Shown here one piece after another: positions 25,153 to 33,647 of a stretch of 34,258 nt of DNA. The notes below the pieces were generated by a model that had not been told where the DNA came from, ran no database searches, and worked only from the letters and a program-made list of their open reading frames with translations. The DNA lies in the IMG/VR virus record IMGVR_UViG_3300030333_002402, positions 1 to 34,258 of that record. One strand, given 5' to 3'. Position 1 is the first letter of the stretch. Each line of letters starts with the position of its first letter. This DNA is from a virus. Position numbers and translations under genes: made by a program.

Positions 25153-26553
25153 TTAATGTTTTATCCACTTAGATTTACCTCTAAGTACTTGAGTAATTTC
25201 TTCTATTTTAATATTTGATAATCTTAATTTTGCCTTTCTAGTTTCAGCAAATTTTTCTTTTTTAAATCTAGCCACAATATATTCTGGAGTATTTATACGT
25301 GTAGATAGAACAGCATAAGCTATATGTTTGTACATGGCTTCTTCAGCAAATTTATGTACTCTCATTTCTTCATTAGTACCTAAACCATCACTTAAGTAAT
25401 CTAATACAACTGTTTTACCAGCTATATTTGAGCTAAAATGTATTATTCCAGAATCACAATCTACAAAAAATGAACCATTAGCTTGTGCATGTTGTGGGTC
25501 TAAGCCATATCTTTCACCTGTTAATTTCCAATAAGTTTCATCTACATAATCATCACCGTTGTTTTCAGATGGAGTTGATGAACTGTAATTAGCTAATGTT
25601 ATTGATTCATCTTCATAACCAACTCTAACTAATTCGATGTTGTCTATAGTCACATTTCCAGCTGTACTACCAACCTGTCTAAAACCAATAGTATTACGTG
25701 GATAAGTATTAGTAGTGGTCATACCTGTTGATAAATCAAATTCATGTGTGTAAGTACCATTAGCACTGACCTGCGGTCCAATCTTATAGTTTCTATTATC
25801 ATTAACTATAACCCACTCATATGTACCAGAACTATAACCACTCAAAGTAAAAGTAATTGAATACTTTTCATTATTCAATATGTGTATATTTCTTAAATTA
25901 AACCCTTGTTGATCTGGTAAGTTATAACCTACTATTTTATTTTGACCAGGAACCTGCTGACTTGTTGTACTATGAAACCAACCTACAGAATTTTCTACTG
26001 GATTTGCGCTTGTATCAGGTAGTAAGTTGTTAGCTTGTGGGGTAGAATTTGTTACGTCGTAATTTAAATACCACGAACTTTGCCCTGTACCAAGACCACC
26101 TTGTAATGTAGAGTTTTGAGTTAGACTACCAGATTCTAAAAGTTGACCATTGTAATTAAAAACTAAATCACCATCACTATCTGTTTGTGGTTTAAAAGGA
26201 TTACCTGTTTTACACAAAGTAGGATATAGTCTATGTTTTATACCTGAAGCATCTGACCAGCTTATTTTAGTCCAATTTACATAATCTTGAGGTATTATCA
26301 TTTGTAAATTATTAGATATTTCCATTTCTATAGCTTTACAAGATTTAAACGTATCAAAAGATAATTCTTGCATAGCTCTTTGAGCAAAAAAACCAACATC
26401 AGATCTTTTTATTTTAGAAATTATTTTATCTTCACCAACATAAGCAATCATAAATTGATTTATAACATCTTTTAATGATACAAATTGATAATTTTGAGAT
26501 TGATGATTATTACCAGTGTAATAATTTCTAGCGGGTAGATTTATTAATGCCAT
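25153..26553 (-). CDS. Connector/ring-type tail protein with inserted beta-sandwich (466 aa)
   Basis: The ends of this 466-aa protein look like one neck/tail-tube protein. Residues about 25-170 include L-K-D-V-I-N-Q-F-M-I-A-Y-V-G and F-F-A-Q-R-A-M-Q-E-L-S-F-D, and residues about 335-466 include F-F-V-D-C-D-S-G-I-I-H-F and the helix E-E-M-R-V-H-K-F-A-E-E-A-M-Y. These match a type I associate with ring or tail-tube proteins of crAss-like and related podoviruses. Between them, residues about 175-312 form a separate beta-rich segment with carbohydrate-binding-module character: it opens N-N-L-L-P-D-T, contains G-W-F-H and Y-S-I-T-F-T-L-S-G-Y, and closes V-T-I-D-N-I-E-L-V-R. The gene is three bases from each neighbour, between the 233-aa connector and the giant tail protein, consistent with a neck location. 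Confidence 0.75.
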   Translation of the reverse strand: MALINLPARNYYTGNNHQSQNYQFVSLKDVINQFMIAYVGEDKIISKIKRSDVGFFAQRAMQELSFDTFKSCKAIEMEISNNLQMIIPQDYVNWTKISWSDASGIKHRLYPTLCKTGNPFKPQTDSDGDLVFNYNGQLLESGSLTQNSTLQGGLGTGQSSWYLNYDVTNSTPQANNLLPDTSANPVENSVGWFHSTTSQQVPGQNKIVGYNLPDQQGFNLRNIHILNNEKYSITFTLSGYSSGTYEWVIVNDNRNYKIGPQVSANGTYTHEFDLSTGMTTTNTYPRNTIGFRQVGSTAGNVTIDNIELVRVGYEDESITLANYSSSTPSENNGDDYVDETYWKLTGERYGLDPQHAQANGSFFVDCDSGIIHFSSNIAGKTVVLDYLSDGLGTNEEMRVHKFAEEAMYKHIAYAVLSTRINTPEYIVARFKKEKFAETRKAKLRLSNIKIEEITQVLRGKSKWIKH

Positions 26554-26556
26554 TTA

Positions 26557-27258
26557 TTATACTTGTTTTTCTTGTTGTACTTTAGCTATTTCTAAAGAAT
26601 TGGATGATTGTATTACGTCTGGTTTTTTGAGTGTTATACCAGCGTAACCTAATATTTTATAAACTAATTCATTCTCCTCAGCGTGGTGTAATTCAAAGTT
26701 AGTAGAAGTACCTGCATTATAGAGAGCTTTTTCATTTAAAACAACATAACCCCAAATAACTTTATTAGGTATTTTTATATAACTAATTTCTGCTCCACCA
26801 GTAAACGCAGGTTGAAAATTAATATTACCATCCTGAACATAGTAAACATAGTTATCTAATGAAACGCCAACACTACCAGTACTTGTTAATGGAGATCTTT
26901 GTCTAAGTTTGTATTCGTTATAATTAATCTCTTCTATTTCTATATTACCAATGTAAATAGAACCTAACTTATATGCGTTTGGTATTAAATTCATTCCCAA
27001 AACACCATTATTTACAGTAAAAGGCGCTGTAGATCGTAATACATTTAGCTTTTCATCTATTAAACCAACCATATCTGAATACTCTGTACTGTTACCATGT
27101 AGATTATGGAATTGATTTATATCATAAAAATACTGCTCTAATATTTCCATTTGAGCTTGATTAGCATATAAATTAAACTCCTGTGGAGTTATATAACCTC
27201 TTTGTTCTTTATTTGCTAAAGCTAAAACTCTTTGATATACTGTGTCTACGCTTACCAT
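26557..27258 (-). CDS. Head-tail connector/adaptor-type protein (233 aa)
   Basis: The 233-aa protein starts with a helical segment, V-Y-Q-R-V-L-A-L-A-N-K-E-Q-R-G-Y-I-T-P-Q-E-F, followed by N-Q-A-Q-M-E-I-L-E-Q-Y-F-Y-D. This helical N-terminal pattern is one I associate with gatekeeper, adaptor or ring proteins that bind below the portal in podoviruses. A beta-rich middle (E-I-S-Y-I-K-I-P-N-K-V-I-W-G-Y) and a C-terminal helix (H-A-E-E-N-E-L-V-Y-K-I-L-G-Y-A-G-I) follow; the last one resembles subunit-packing helices in the ring-type neighbour. No enzyme motif. It lies three bases upstream of the ring protein gene and directly after the 56-aa gene, in the region where neck genes are expected. Family assignment is from pattern and context only. 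Confidence 0.7.
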   Translation of the reverse strand: MVSVDTVYQRVLALANKEQRGYITPQEFNLYANQAQMEILEQYFYDINQFHNLHGNSTEYSDMVGLIDEKLNVLRSTAPFTVNNGVLGMNLIPNAYKLGSIYIGNIEIEEINYNEYKLRQRSPLTSTGSVGVSLDNYVYYVQDGNINFQPAFTGGAEISYIKIPNKVIWGYVVLNEKALYNAGTSTNFELHHAEENELVYKILGYAGITLKKPDVIQSSNSLEIAKVQQEKQV

Positions 27259-27264
27259 ATTTTT

Positions 27265-27435
27265 TTATTTATTATAATTGTACGGAAACAATTCGTTTAA
27301 TTTATCTTTTCTTTCAGTGCAACCACAATCTTTGTTTGTAGCCTTACTAATTTTTTCAACAACTTTTTTTATACCAGTTGCTTTTGTAATTTTTTCTATT
27401 GTATCACCTAATCCTTTTGACTTTTTATTTTCCAT
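27265..27435 (-). CDS. Small conserved-type phage protein (56 aa)
   Basis: This short gene fills what would otherwise be a 230-nt gap. ATG is at 27433-27435 and TAA at 27265-27267, six bases before the connector gene. The product begins with Lys-rich polar residues, then G-L-G-D-T-I-E-K-I-T-K-A-T-G-I-K-K-V-V, a helical amphipathic segment. It then has a Cys pair in D-C-G-C-T-E-R-K and a tail K-L-N-E-L-F-P-Y. I recall similar small proteins (GLGDT...KxTGIKK...CGC..R...LN.LFPY) beside structural genes in marine phage contigs, but know no function. The CGC motif could bind a metal in an oligomer. The clean helix/motif pattern and exact fit in the operon support a real gene. Confidence 0.75.
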   Translation of the reverse strand: MENKKSKGLGDTIEKITKATGIKKVVEKISKATNKDCGCTERKDKLNELFPYNYNK

Positions 27436-27456
27436 ATAATTAAATTTTGTAGTTAC

Positions 27457-27476
27457 GATCGCCCCGTAGGGCGACC
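27457..27476 (-). other. GC-rich hairpin with UACG tetraloop, no U-tract
   Basis: On the minus strand an 8-bp stem, GGTCGCCC paired with GGGCGATC (one G-U pair), closes a TACG loop, giving a C(UACG)G tetraloop of the stable UNCG class. It stands out against an AT-rich background. It begins 14 nt after the stop of the 278-aa gene and ends 21 nt before the ATG of the 56-aa gene. The downstream sequence is GTAACTACAAAA, so there is no U-run and simple intrinsic termination is unlikely. An mRNA 3'-end stabiliser or processing barrier is a better guess. Confidence 0.75.
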
Positions 27477-27490
27477 GCTCTACAGTTTGA

Positions 27491-28327
27491 TTAAGAATTT
27501 AATCGTTTTTCAATATTGGAGTATATCTCCATACCTTCATCAGTTTTAAACCAATGTGCTAAGGCTGTATATGGATGCTCATCAAAAGGTATTGTCATTA
27601 TTTTTCTACCATTAGATCCCCACATGAAATATCTCTGATCAGAAGACAATCTTAATATACCATCTTCAACAGCTCTAATACCAAAATTTCTTAGCATTAC
27701 GTTTTCATCATCCGCTAGTTCTAAGAACAGTTTAGGATTGTTTCTAGCAAATACTAGTAAGTCACGTCTAAGTTCCTTAGAACTCAAATTTGATACCTTA
27801 GAACCAACCTCTACACGTAGAATAGCTTCCGCCATGTCAATATCTACGTTTCTTGCAGCTGTTAAAGCATCAACTTCCATTTCTAATATATCTATTTCTT
27901 CTTCAGCTAACGCAGATGGTATAAATTCGTAATATATTTTATCTTTATACGGGTGATATAAAGAAAGTAATTTTTGTAAAACTGTTTTTTCTTTTGGAAC
28001 AAATAAATTTCCAGATCTAAAAATAATATGCTCTAATCTTTGATCTCCCTTCATTTCATCAACAAAACATGTTTTTTGATTTGAGCAATATTTTAATTCT
28101 CTTTCATAACCTTTTTCTTCATCAAACCAATATATATCTGTTGATTTGATAATTCTTGATAAAGGTTTTTTATTGCCTTTTAAATAATAAATTCTATCTT
28201 TTATCTCCCATTCATTTTTTGGTTTAACTCTTTCTCTTGGTTTTTCTTCAACCATTGGTGTTTCCACCATTACTTCTTCTTTTACTTGAAGTTCTTCTAC
28301 TTCAACTTTTTTTGTTTTCTTTGCCAT
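27491..28327 (-). CDS. Conserved late phage protein of unknown role (278 aa)
   Basis: The N-terminal 40 residues are a disordered Lys/Glu/Val tail (M-A-K-K-T-K-K-V-E-V-E-E-L). The following part is folded, with an aromatic/basic region (R-I-Y-Y-L-K-G-N-K-K-P-L) and a helical segment containing E-L-R-R-D-L-L-V-F-A-R-N-N-P-K-L-F-L. The C-terminus is distinctive: R-N-F-G-I-R-A-V-E-D-G-I-L, R-Y-F-M-W-G-S-N-G-R-K, F-D-E-H-P-Y-T-A-L-A-H-W-F-K. There are two Cys in C-S-N-Q-K-T-C. I recognise the pattern from other marine phage contigs but not a function. Position directly downstream of the capsid gene suggests a head completion or capsid-associated role. Expression relative to the capsid is probably reduced by the terminator between them, and a second hairpin follows its stop. 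Confidence 0.65.
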   Translation of the reverse strand: MAKKTKKVEVEELQVKEEVMVETPMVEEKPRERVKPKNEWEIKDRIYYLKGNKKPLSRIIKSTDIYWFDEEKGYERELKYCSNQKTCFVDEMKGDQRLEHIIFRSGNLFVPKEKTVLQKLLSLYHPYKDKIYYEFIPSALAEEEIDILEMEVDALTAARNVDIDMAEAILRVEVGSKVSNLSSKELRRDLLVFARNNPKLFLELADDENVMLRNFGIRAVEDGILRLSSDQRYFMWGSNGRKIMTIPFDEHPYTALAHWFKTDEGMEIYSNIEKRLNS

Positions 28328-28349
28328 AATATAATATATAATAAAATTA

Positions 28350-28386
28350 ATAAAATAAAAGGCCGAGGCCGAAGCCCCGGTCTTTT
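28350..28386 (-). terminator. Intrinsic terminator after the capsid gene (UUCG tetraloop)
   Basis: On the minus strand GACCGGGGC pairs with GCCTCGGCC around a TTCG loop (nine positions with one A-C mismatch and one G-U), followed by TTTTATTTTA. The stem is at 28361-28382. This is a textbook C(UUCG)G terminator hairpin in an AT-rich setting, 14 nt past the capsid stop codon and ahead of the 278-aa gene. Flanking A and T runs on both sides mean that it could also work on the plus strand. Partial read-through would let capsid mRNA dominate over downstream genes. Confidence 0.9.
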
Positions 28387-28395
28387 AAAAATTGA

Positions 28396-29940
28396 TTAGT
28401 TCAATAACATAAAGTTATTTGCACCTTGAGTAATTAAACATCTTTCTGTTAACATGTGGACTTGCATCGCATCTAAAGCAGATGTAGCAGCTCCAACAGA
28501 ACCAGTAACCCAAGTTTTGAATCGTCTGTCATCAGTTTGAGAAGCTCTATAACGAACATGTAAGAATGGACGTTTTAGATTTCTTCCCATCATTTGATCA
28601 TAAACAGATGAAGTACCAGCTGGGATAAATACACCTCTAATTGCATTAGCTGTGTTAGCACTATTAATACTACCTCTTGTTGCGAAGTCATTTAAGTATT
28701 TCCAATCAGATTTATAGAAGTCATAAGAACCTCTTCTAAATCCAGAGAAACCTAAATTTAATGCCATGTCTTCAGAGTTGTCAAACACACCATAAGATGT
28801 ACCACCAGCTCCGTAAGAATTCATAGAAGCTAACATGTCATCAATAGCTAAAGCAGTAGTTCTGTTACAGAATACCATGTTTTCTTCAATAGCACCTTGC
28901 TTATCAAACTCAGCTAAAATAGCGTCAAAGTCAGATAAATCGTTACCACCACCAGTGATACCAGCGCTCATATTACCTCTTCGCTCTATAGCTTCAAATA
29001 AACCTTCAGTACCAACTTCTTCAGCTGTATTTACATTACTACCTGGTAAAACATCAGTAGCACCATCAAGTAAAGAGTTACCTATTGTTCTAACCATAAC
29101 ACCTTCAATCATTGACATCTCAATGTGATCAGTAAATCTCATTCTAGTCTCACCTTCTGCTTTCAAGTACCATAAGTAACCACTTGTTCCATCTTCACCA
29201 GCAACTTCAACCCAACCAATTCTAGCTGTATCAGAACCTGATACTTCGTAGTAATCTTTCATTATAATTGGTTTGTTACTGAAAGACTTGAATGTAGGTT
29301 CGTTAGCCCCTCTTTGGTCAGTTTGTGATCCGTTAAGAGTAGATGTTGTTGCCGCCATATAAGAGACTCCTTTACTGAATTCAGAACCATAAACTAATAT
29401 AGTTGTGTCGTCTGGATTTGATGTTGCAGCTAATCGTCCTGTACCAAGACCACCGTCGTCATAAACAGCTACGTCAATAATAGCAGAACCCGTTGGTGCT
29501 TCTGTAACTAAAGCTTTGAAAACACCATTAGAGTTTGCTACAATAATAGTATCGTTAACTCTAACACCATGACTAGTAGCAGTAAAACCTGTTGCACCGT
29601 CAATGTCATTTTGAATTGTTATTTGCGATACCGCAGCTGTACCCGGACTTGTACCACCAGCATTACTAGTAACTTGTCCTGTGTATGATAAATGTAATCT
29701 ACCTTGCTCCGACCAAACAACTTGATCAGATGTCATAGGTTCTTCAGCTCCTACTTGTGAAAGAAATCCTGAGATTGTTCTGTTTCCAAAAATCTCAGCC
29801 TCTTTTTCCATAAGATCTGGTAAATATTGTTGCGCCCAGCCCTGTCCAGCTGTCGCAGTAAAATCGATGTAGTTTGTATTTAGTGTTGCTTGCTGTGGAG
29901 CAGGCACACTATTCAAAATACTTCCTGGAGTAATTGCCAT
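28396..29940 (-). CDS. Major capsid protein (HK97-type, inferred)
   Basis: The 514-aa protein follows terminase, portal and a scaffold-like gene, the canonical place for the capsid gene, and is the only gene here followed by a strong terminator, as expected for the most highly expressed virion protein. The N-terminal helix region (W-A-Q-Q-Y-L-P-D-L-M-E-K-E-A-E-I-F-G-N) resembles the N-arm/E-loop entry of capsid proteins. A beta-rich stretch at about residues 90-190 (N-A-G-G-T-S-P-G-T; I-T-I-Q-N-D-I-D-G-A-T-G-F) looks like an inserted domain. The rest mixes spine-helix-like and P-domain-like segments (L-S-D-F-D-A-I-L-A-E-F-D; A-L-D-A-M-Q-V-H-M-L-T-E-R-C-L). Length fits podovirus capsids with an insertion domain. 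HK97 fold is inferred, not demonstrated. I see no prohead protease gene beside it. Confidence 0.8.
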   Translation of the reverse strand: MAITPGSILNSVPAPQQATLNTNYIDFTATAGQGWAQQYLPDLMEKEAEIFGNRTISGFLSQVGAEEPMTSDQVVWSEQGRLHLSYTGQVTSNAGGTSPGTAAVSQITIQNDIDGATGFTATSHGVRVNDTIIVANSNGVFKALVTEAPTGSAIIDVAVYDDGGLGTGRLAATSNPDDTTILVYGSEFSKGVSYMAATTSTLNGSQTDQRGANEPTFKSFSNKPIIMKDYYEVSGSDTARIGWVEVAGEDGTSGYLWYLKAEGETRMRFTDHIEMSMIEGVMVRTIGNSLLDGATDVLPGSNVNTAEEVGTEGLFEAIERRGNMSAGITGGGNDLSDFDAILAEFDKQGAIEENMVFCNRTTALAIDDMLASMNSYGAGGTSYGVFDNSEDMALNLGFSGFRRGSYDFYKSDWKYLNDFATRGSINSANTANAIRGVFIPAGTSSVYDQMMGRNLKRPFLHVRYRASQTDDRRFKTWVTGSVGAATSALDAMQVHMLTERCLITQGANNFMLLN

Positions 29941-29952
29941 AATTTTTTATTT

Positions 29953-31194
29953 TTAATTGTTATTTTTAAATTTATTGTTTTTAATTTTAAACTTAAAATC
30001 AGAAGAATCTTCACCAAGCACTTTAAATTTTAAACCTCCAGTTTCTATTTCACCATGACTTTGTCTTGGGTTCATATCAACGTTTTTGGCTTTTGCTACA
30101 CTATCTTTCATAGCGTCAGCTTTACCTTGCTCGTAAAAATGTTTTGCAATTGTATCTGGATTCATCGCAGTATAAAGAGACTTGTGATAACCTTGAGCGT
30201 CTTTAATATAATTATTTTTATCTAAAAACTTTTTAGTAAAATTATTTAAATCAACTTGAGTACTTTTAATCTCTTCAGGATTATTAACATTGAATCTAAA
30301 TTTTTTATCACCGACATTATATTCAAAACCTTTGAATTTGTCGTTAAAAACAGAATCTGTTTTCTTTATAAAATCAGAATTAATTGCCTTTGTTTCTTCT
30401 TGATTTTTGTTGTATCTATTAAAGAAGTCCATAGCTTTTTGTTGTTCAGACGTAAGCTTTGAACCAGCTTTAATTTCTTCATAATATTTGGACTTTTGCC
30501 TGTCCAAGTGGGCTCTAGCGCTGGCAACTTGCTCTTTTAACGCTAATTTTTTTCTTCTTATCTCTTTTTCGTCATCATTTTCTTCGTCGTAAGAGAAAGA
30601 GTCTTCCATAAGGAAGTTAATTTCTTCTGCATTTAAATGCGGTTTTGTTTTTCTATAGTATTCATGTAGTAAATCTTGATTATCTAGTTTACTATAATCT
30701 GTATTTAATGCTACGTAATCATTTATATCACCACCAGTTTCTTCCATGAAGTCAACTAACTTTTGGATATTTTCAGGAAGAGGTTGACCTGTTGCTTCAG
30801 CTTCTGTTACCGCTTCAATAACTTGCTCTTGTACTTCTTCAACTTTTTCTTTTACTTCTTCATTAGTAATCTCTTCTAATGTTGGAGTTTCTTGTGTTTC
30901 TGTTTCCGGTTGTACTTCTTCTTGTTTTTGTGGGGCGTTGGCATCTTCAGACTTTGGAGCCACTCCCTCGTTGTTAGTGTTATTTTCTTTAACTTCATTT
31001 TCTTCTGGTTTTGGTGGTTTATTTAAATCAACCTTAGTTATAGTTTCTTTATCCATATCTATAGGTTTGGCTTTCATTTTTTCTTTAACCTTAGTAACAT
31101 TACCTTTAGTTTTGTTATTTTTAGGTTGATTTTCTTTTTTTATTTTTAGTTTACCAACTTCGTGGTCTACGATTGGTTCTTCTTTTTTTGCCAT
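29953..31194 (-). CDS. Probable scaffolding protein (413 aa)
   Basis: This highly charged protein lies between portal and capsid genes. Residues about 1-130 are a low-complexity Lys/Glu/Pro/Thr-rich disordered segment (K-E-K-M-K-A-K-P; P-E-T-E-T-Q-E-T-P-T-L-E). The middle is helical and acidic (E-E-V-K-E-K-V-E-E-V-Q-E-Q-V; Y-D-E-E-N-D-D-E-K-E). The end becomes basic (F-K-F-K-I-K-N-N-K-F-K-N-N-N), as in scaffolds whose C-terminus binds the capsid. There are no cysteines and no enzyme motif. Size, composition and position all suit a scaffold; sequence identity to a named family is not claimed. A packaged charged protein is the main alternative. It begins after a 27-nt AT-only spacer downstream of the portal. 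Confidence 0.65.
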   Translation of the reverse strand: MAKKEEPIVDHEVGKLKIKKENQPKNNKTKGNVTKVKEKMKAKPIDMDKETITKVDLNKPPKPEENEVKENNTNNEGVAPKSEDANAPQKQEEVQPETETQETPTLEEITNEEVKEKVEEVQEQVIEAVTEAEATGQPLPENIQKLVDFMEETGGDINDYVALNTDYSKLDNQDLLHEYYRKTKPHLNAEEINFLMEDSFSYDEENDDEKEIRRKKLALKEQVASARAHLDRQKSKYYEEIKAGSKLTSEQQKAMDFFNRYNKNQEETKAINSDFIKKTDSVFNDKFKGFEYNVGDKKFRFNVNNPEEIKSTQVDLNNFTKKFLDKNNYIKDAQGYHKSLYTAMNPDTIAKHFYEQGKADAMKDSVAKAKNVDMNPRQSHGEIETGGLKFKVLGEDSSDFKFKIKNNKFKNNN

Positions 31195-31221
31195 AATATA
31201 ATATAATAATAGTTAATAATT

Positions 31222-33645
31222 TTATCTAGGATCAAATACACCTAAATCAAATCCGCCAGTTAAAGTATCATTACCTGATGATTCAAAGTTTTTAGGTGGT
31301 TTTTGATTAGCTCTTTGATCAATCAACTCACTTTGTTGAGTTGCTTGAATTTTTGTTCTTTTATCTTTACGATCTTCTTTTTCAGATTCCTTGCTCTTTA
31401 AAGCTTCTACTTCCATTTGCTTTAATTGCATGTTTAATTGGAATTCAAAAGCCATAAGTTCTTTTTTAACTCTAGCTTCTTCCATCATTTTTCTAAGTTC
31501 TAATTGAGATTTAATCTCTTCTAATTCAGCTTGACTTTGAGATATAGCTTGATTTTTCATCATTTCAGTTTGAGCCGCATCTCGTTGAGCTTTTGATTGT
31601 GCTTCAGCTTGTGCTTGTATATTCTGCTGTTGCATTAATTGATCTTTCTCTTGTTTCTTTTTTCTACGTACTTTGAGAAGTTGATTAGCTAACTTAACGT
31701 TTTTAATTTCTCTAAGATCAATAGCATCTTCTAATTCTATATTTTGTTGTTGAATAGCTTGTTGAATATTATTTTCTAATAATTGTTTTTCTTCTTCATC
31801 AGGGGCCAATTCAATAAATATACCAAAATCATACAAGTGTAAACTAGATATTTCTTCTAATGTAGCAACATTATGAACACCTATTTGTTGTATAAAAGCG
31901 TCTTTAGTAGGAGAATATTCTATAATATCAGATATTCTAAGCGACAAGCATTCTGCAACGTTAGCCGTTAAATATAATCCAGAGTTTAATATATGTCTAG
32001 TTGCAACGTTAGAATTAGCAGCAGCCATTTTTTGTATACCAACTAAAGACTTTGGATCAGGCATACTAGCATCTCTAGCTTCGTTTAACCCGGTTACATC
32101 TCTTATCATTTGTAGGTAATAATTATAATTAGCAATTAAAGCTTGCATTTTATTACCAGCACCCATTCCGTTTGATATTTCCTGAATAGGTATTTTACCT
32201 GGATTCATATCACCTTCTTGTGTCATAGATCTACCAATAACACTACCAGTCTGGAAGAACATGTTTAATGCTTCTTGAGGATTGTAATTTGTACCATTAC
32301 CTAAATCTATTTCAGCAAGTCCATCGGCATCTAAATAAACACCATCTGGAGTCATTCTAGACATTACCTGTTGTAGTTTAAGATGTGTCAATTGTATCAT
32401 GTCTGCAAAACCAGTTATACGCTTTACTAATGAATCAATTTTACCATTATAAGTTCTAGGTGCTACAATAGAATAATTCATTTTAACTTTAGTATAATCA
32501 CTTTTAGGACGCATCATGTTTCTTGCCATTTCCCATTTAAGTAATCTGTTTGTACCTAAAACCATAGCGCCTTCATAAAGACACTCTATAGATTTTAACA
32601 ATTTAGCATAAGCCCCTTCTTTTCCTTCTGGTGGGTTAAATTGATCGTCTTTTGGTATTATTTTTTCAGCTCCTGTTCCCGTCTCTTTAACTTTATAAAC
32701 TTCGTTCATATAAGTTTTATAATTAAAATATAAAACTTGTATTTTATTAACATCATCTTTATCTGTAGAATACCTATTATGATTATTGTTTCTATAATTA
32801 GATCTATTACTCATTATTTCTTCTAAATCAGATTGAGATAAATGTGGAAATTGTTTTGCTAATTCATTTACTGGAATAGATTTTACTTCACCAACATAAT
32901 ATATATCATCAAAATATGGAGAATCAGTATAAGAATAAACTAAATCCGCGGGATCAACATAATCTATAGTAACACCTTCTGATGTATTAAAGCAAGTTTT
33001 TACAGCTCCTATACCCAATACAGCTAAATCATAGTAAAATCTTTTCTTTATTAACTCGTAATTATTACCTTCCATTAAAACGTTTATAGCTTGTTCTTCA
33101 GCTATTTCTACAGCTTGTTTATAATTAAGCTGCATATGTAATCCTAATTCTTCTTCTGTATCTGGTAATTTTTCTATTTTGTTTTCATATAGATCTATTC
33201 CAAAGTTTTCTAAGACGTAATCATTTAACTCTTTACTACGCATATCTCCCAATATAGATTCCATATATTGTGTTCGTTTACTAACACCATATGGATCTTG
33301 AGAATAAGCTTTTATATCATATGTTCTCTCAGCAATACCGTTAACCACTATATCTACAAACTTCGGTATAATTGGAACAGGCGTCCAATCTAAATTAAGA
33401 TAGGACAAATCACCATTTATAGATAACTCATCCTTATATTTTTGTATAGATTGCTCACCCCTAGCGTACAATCTAAGATTATGAAAATTATTTAAATTAT
33501 TTTTATATCTATTGTTATTTCTATCATTATTAAACCATTCGGTTTCTATAGCTTTTGCTACTCTTAAACCGTAATCATAACTTAGTTTTTCTACGTCACT
33601 TACAACTTGACTCGGGAAATAACTTTTCATGCCAGACTCTGCCAT
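31222..33645 (-). CDS. Portal protein
   Basis: The 807-aa protein follows the terminase gene by two bases, the standard place for the portal. It contains portal-like segments in order: N-L-D-W-T-P-V-P-I-I-P-K-F-V-D and the region around Y-D-L-A-V-L-G-I-G-A-V-K, I-D-Y-V-D-P-A-D-L-V-Y, and the stem/crown region with I-R-D-V-T-G-L-N-E-A-R-D-A. From residue about 612 on it is an extended helical tail very rich in Gln, Lys and Glu (residues about 660-770 with coiled-coil spacing), ending in a Gly/Asp-rich tail (T-G-G-F-D-L-G-V-F-D-P-R). This helical extension is the portal 'barrel' type known from some podoviruses; here it is unusually long. The portal ring forms the DNA gateway and the terminase docking site. 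The start ATG at 33645 is preceded by an A/T-rich leader without a Shine-Dalgarno core. Confidence 0.85.
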   Translation of the reverse strand: MAESGMKSYFPSQVVSDVEKLSYDYGLRVAKAIETEWFNNDRNNNRYKNNLNNFHNLRLYARGEQSIQKYKDELSINGDLSYLNLDWTPVPIIPKFVDIVVNGIAERTYDIKAYSQDPYGVSKRTQYMESILGDMRSKELNDYVLENFGIDLYENKIEKLPDTEEELGLHMQLNYKQAVEIAEEQAINVLMEGNNYELIKKRFYYDLAVLGIGAVKTCFNTSEGVTIDYVDPADLVYSYTDSPYFDDIYYVGEVKSIPVNELAKQFPHLSQSDLEEIMSNRSNYRNNNHNRYSTDKDDVNKIQVLYFNYKTYMNEVYKVKETGTGAEKIIPKDDQFNPPEGKEGAYAKLLKSIECLYEGAMVLGTNRLLKWEMARNMMRPKSDYTKVKMNYSIVAPRTYNGKIDSLVKRITGFADMIQLTHLKLQQVMSRMTPDGVYLDADGLAEIDLGNGTNYNPQEALNMFFQTGSVIGRSMTQEGDMNPGKIPIQEISNGMGAGNKMQALIANYNYYLQMIRDVTGLNEARDASMPDPKSLVGIQKMAAANSNVATRHILNSGLYLTANVAECLSLRISDIIEYSPTKDAFIQQIGVHNVATLEEISSLHLYDFGIFIELAPDEEEKQLLENNIQQAIQQQNIELEDAIDLREIKNVKLANQLLKVRRKKKQEKDQLMQQQNIQAQAEAQSKAQRDAAQTEMMKNQAISQSQAELEEIKSQLELRKMMEEARVKKELMAFEFQLNMQLKQMEVEALKSKESEKEDRKDKRTKIQATQQSELIDQRANQKPPKNFESSGNDTLTGGFDLGVFDPR

Positions 33646-33647
33646 AT

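Noticed and set aside
27436-27490. Riboswitch or small RNA gene around the UACG hairpin
   Set aside because: Only one 8-bp stem is present in 55 nt, with no further conserved-looking structure.
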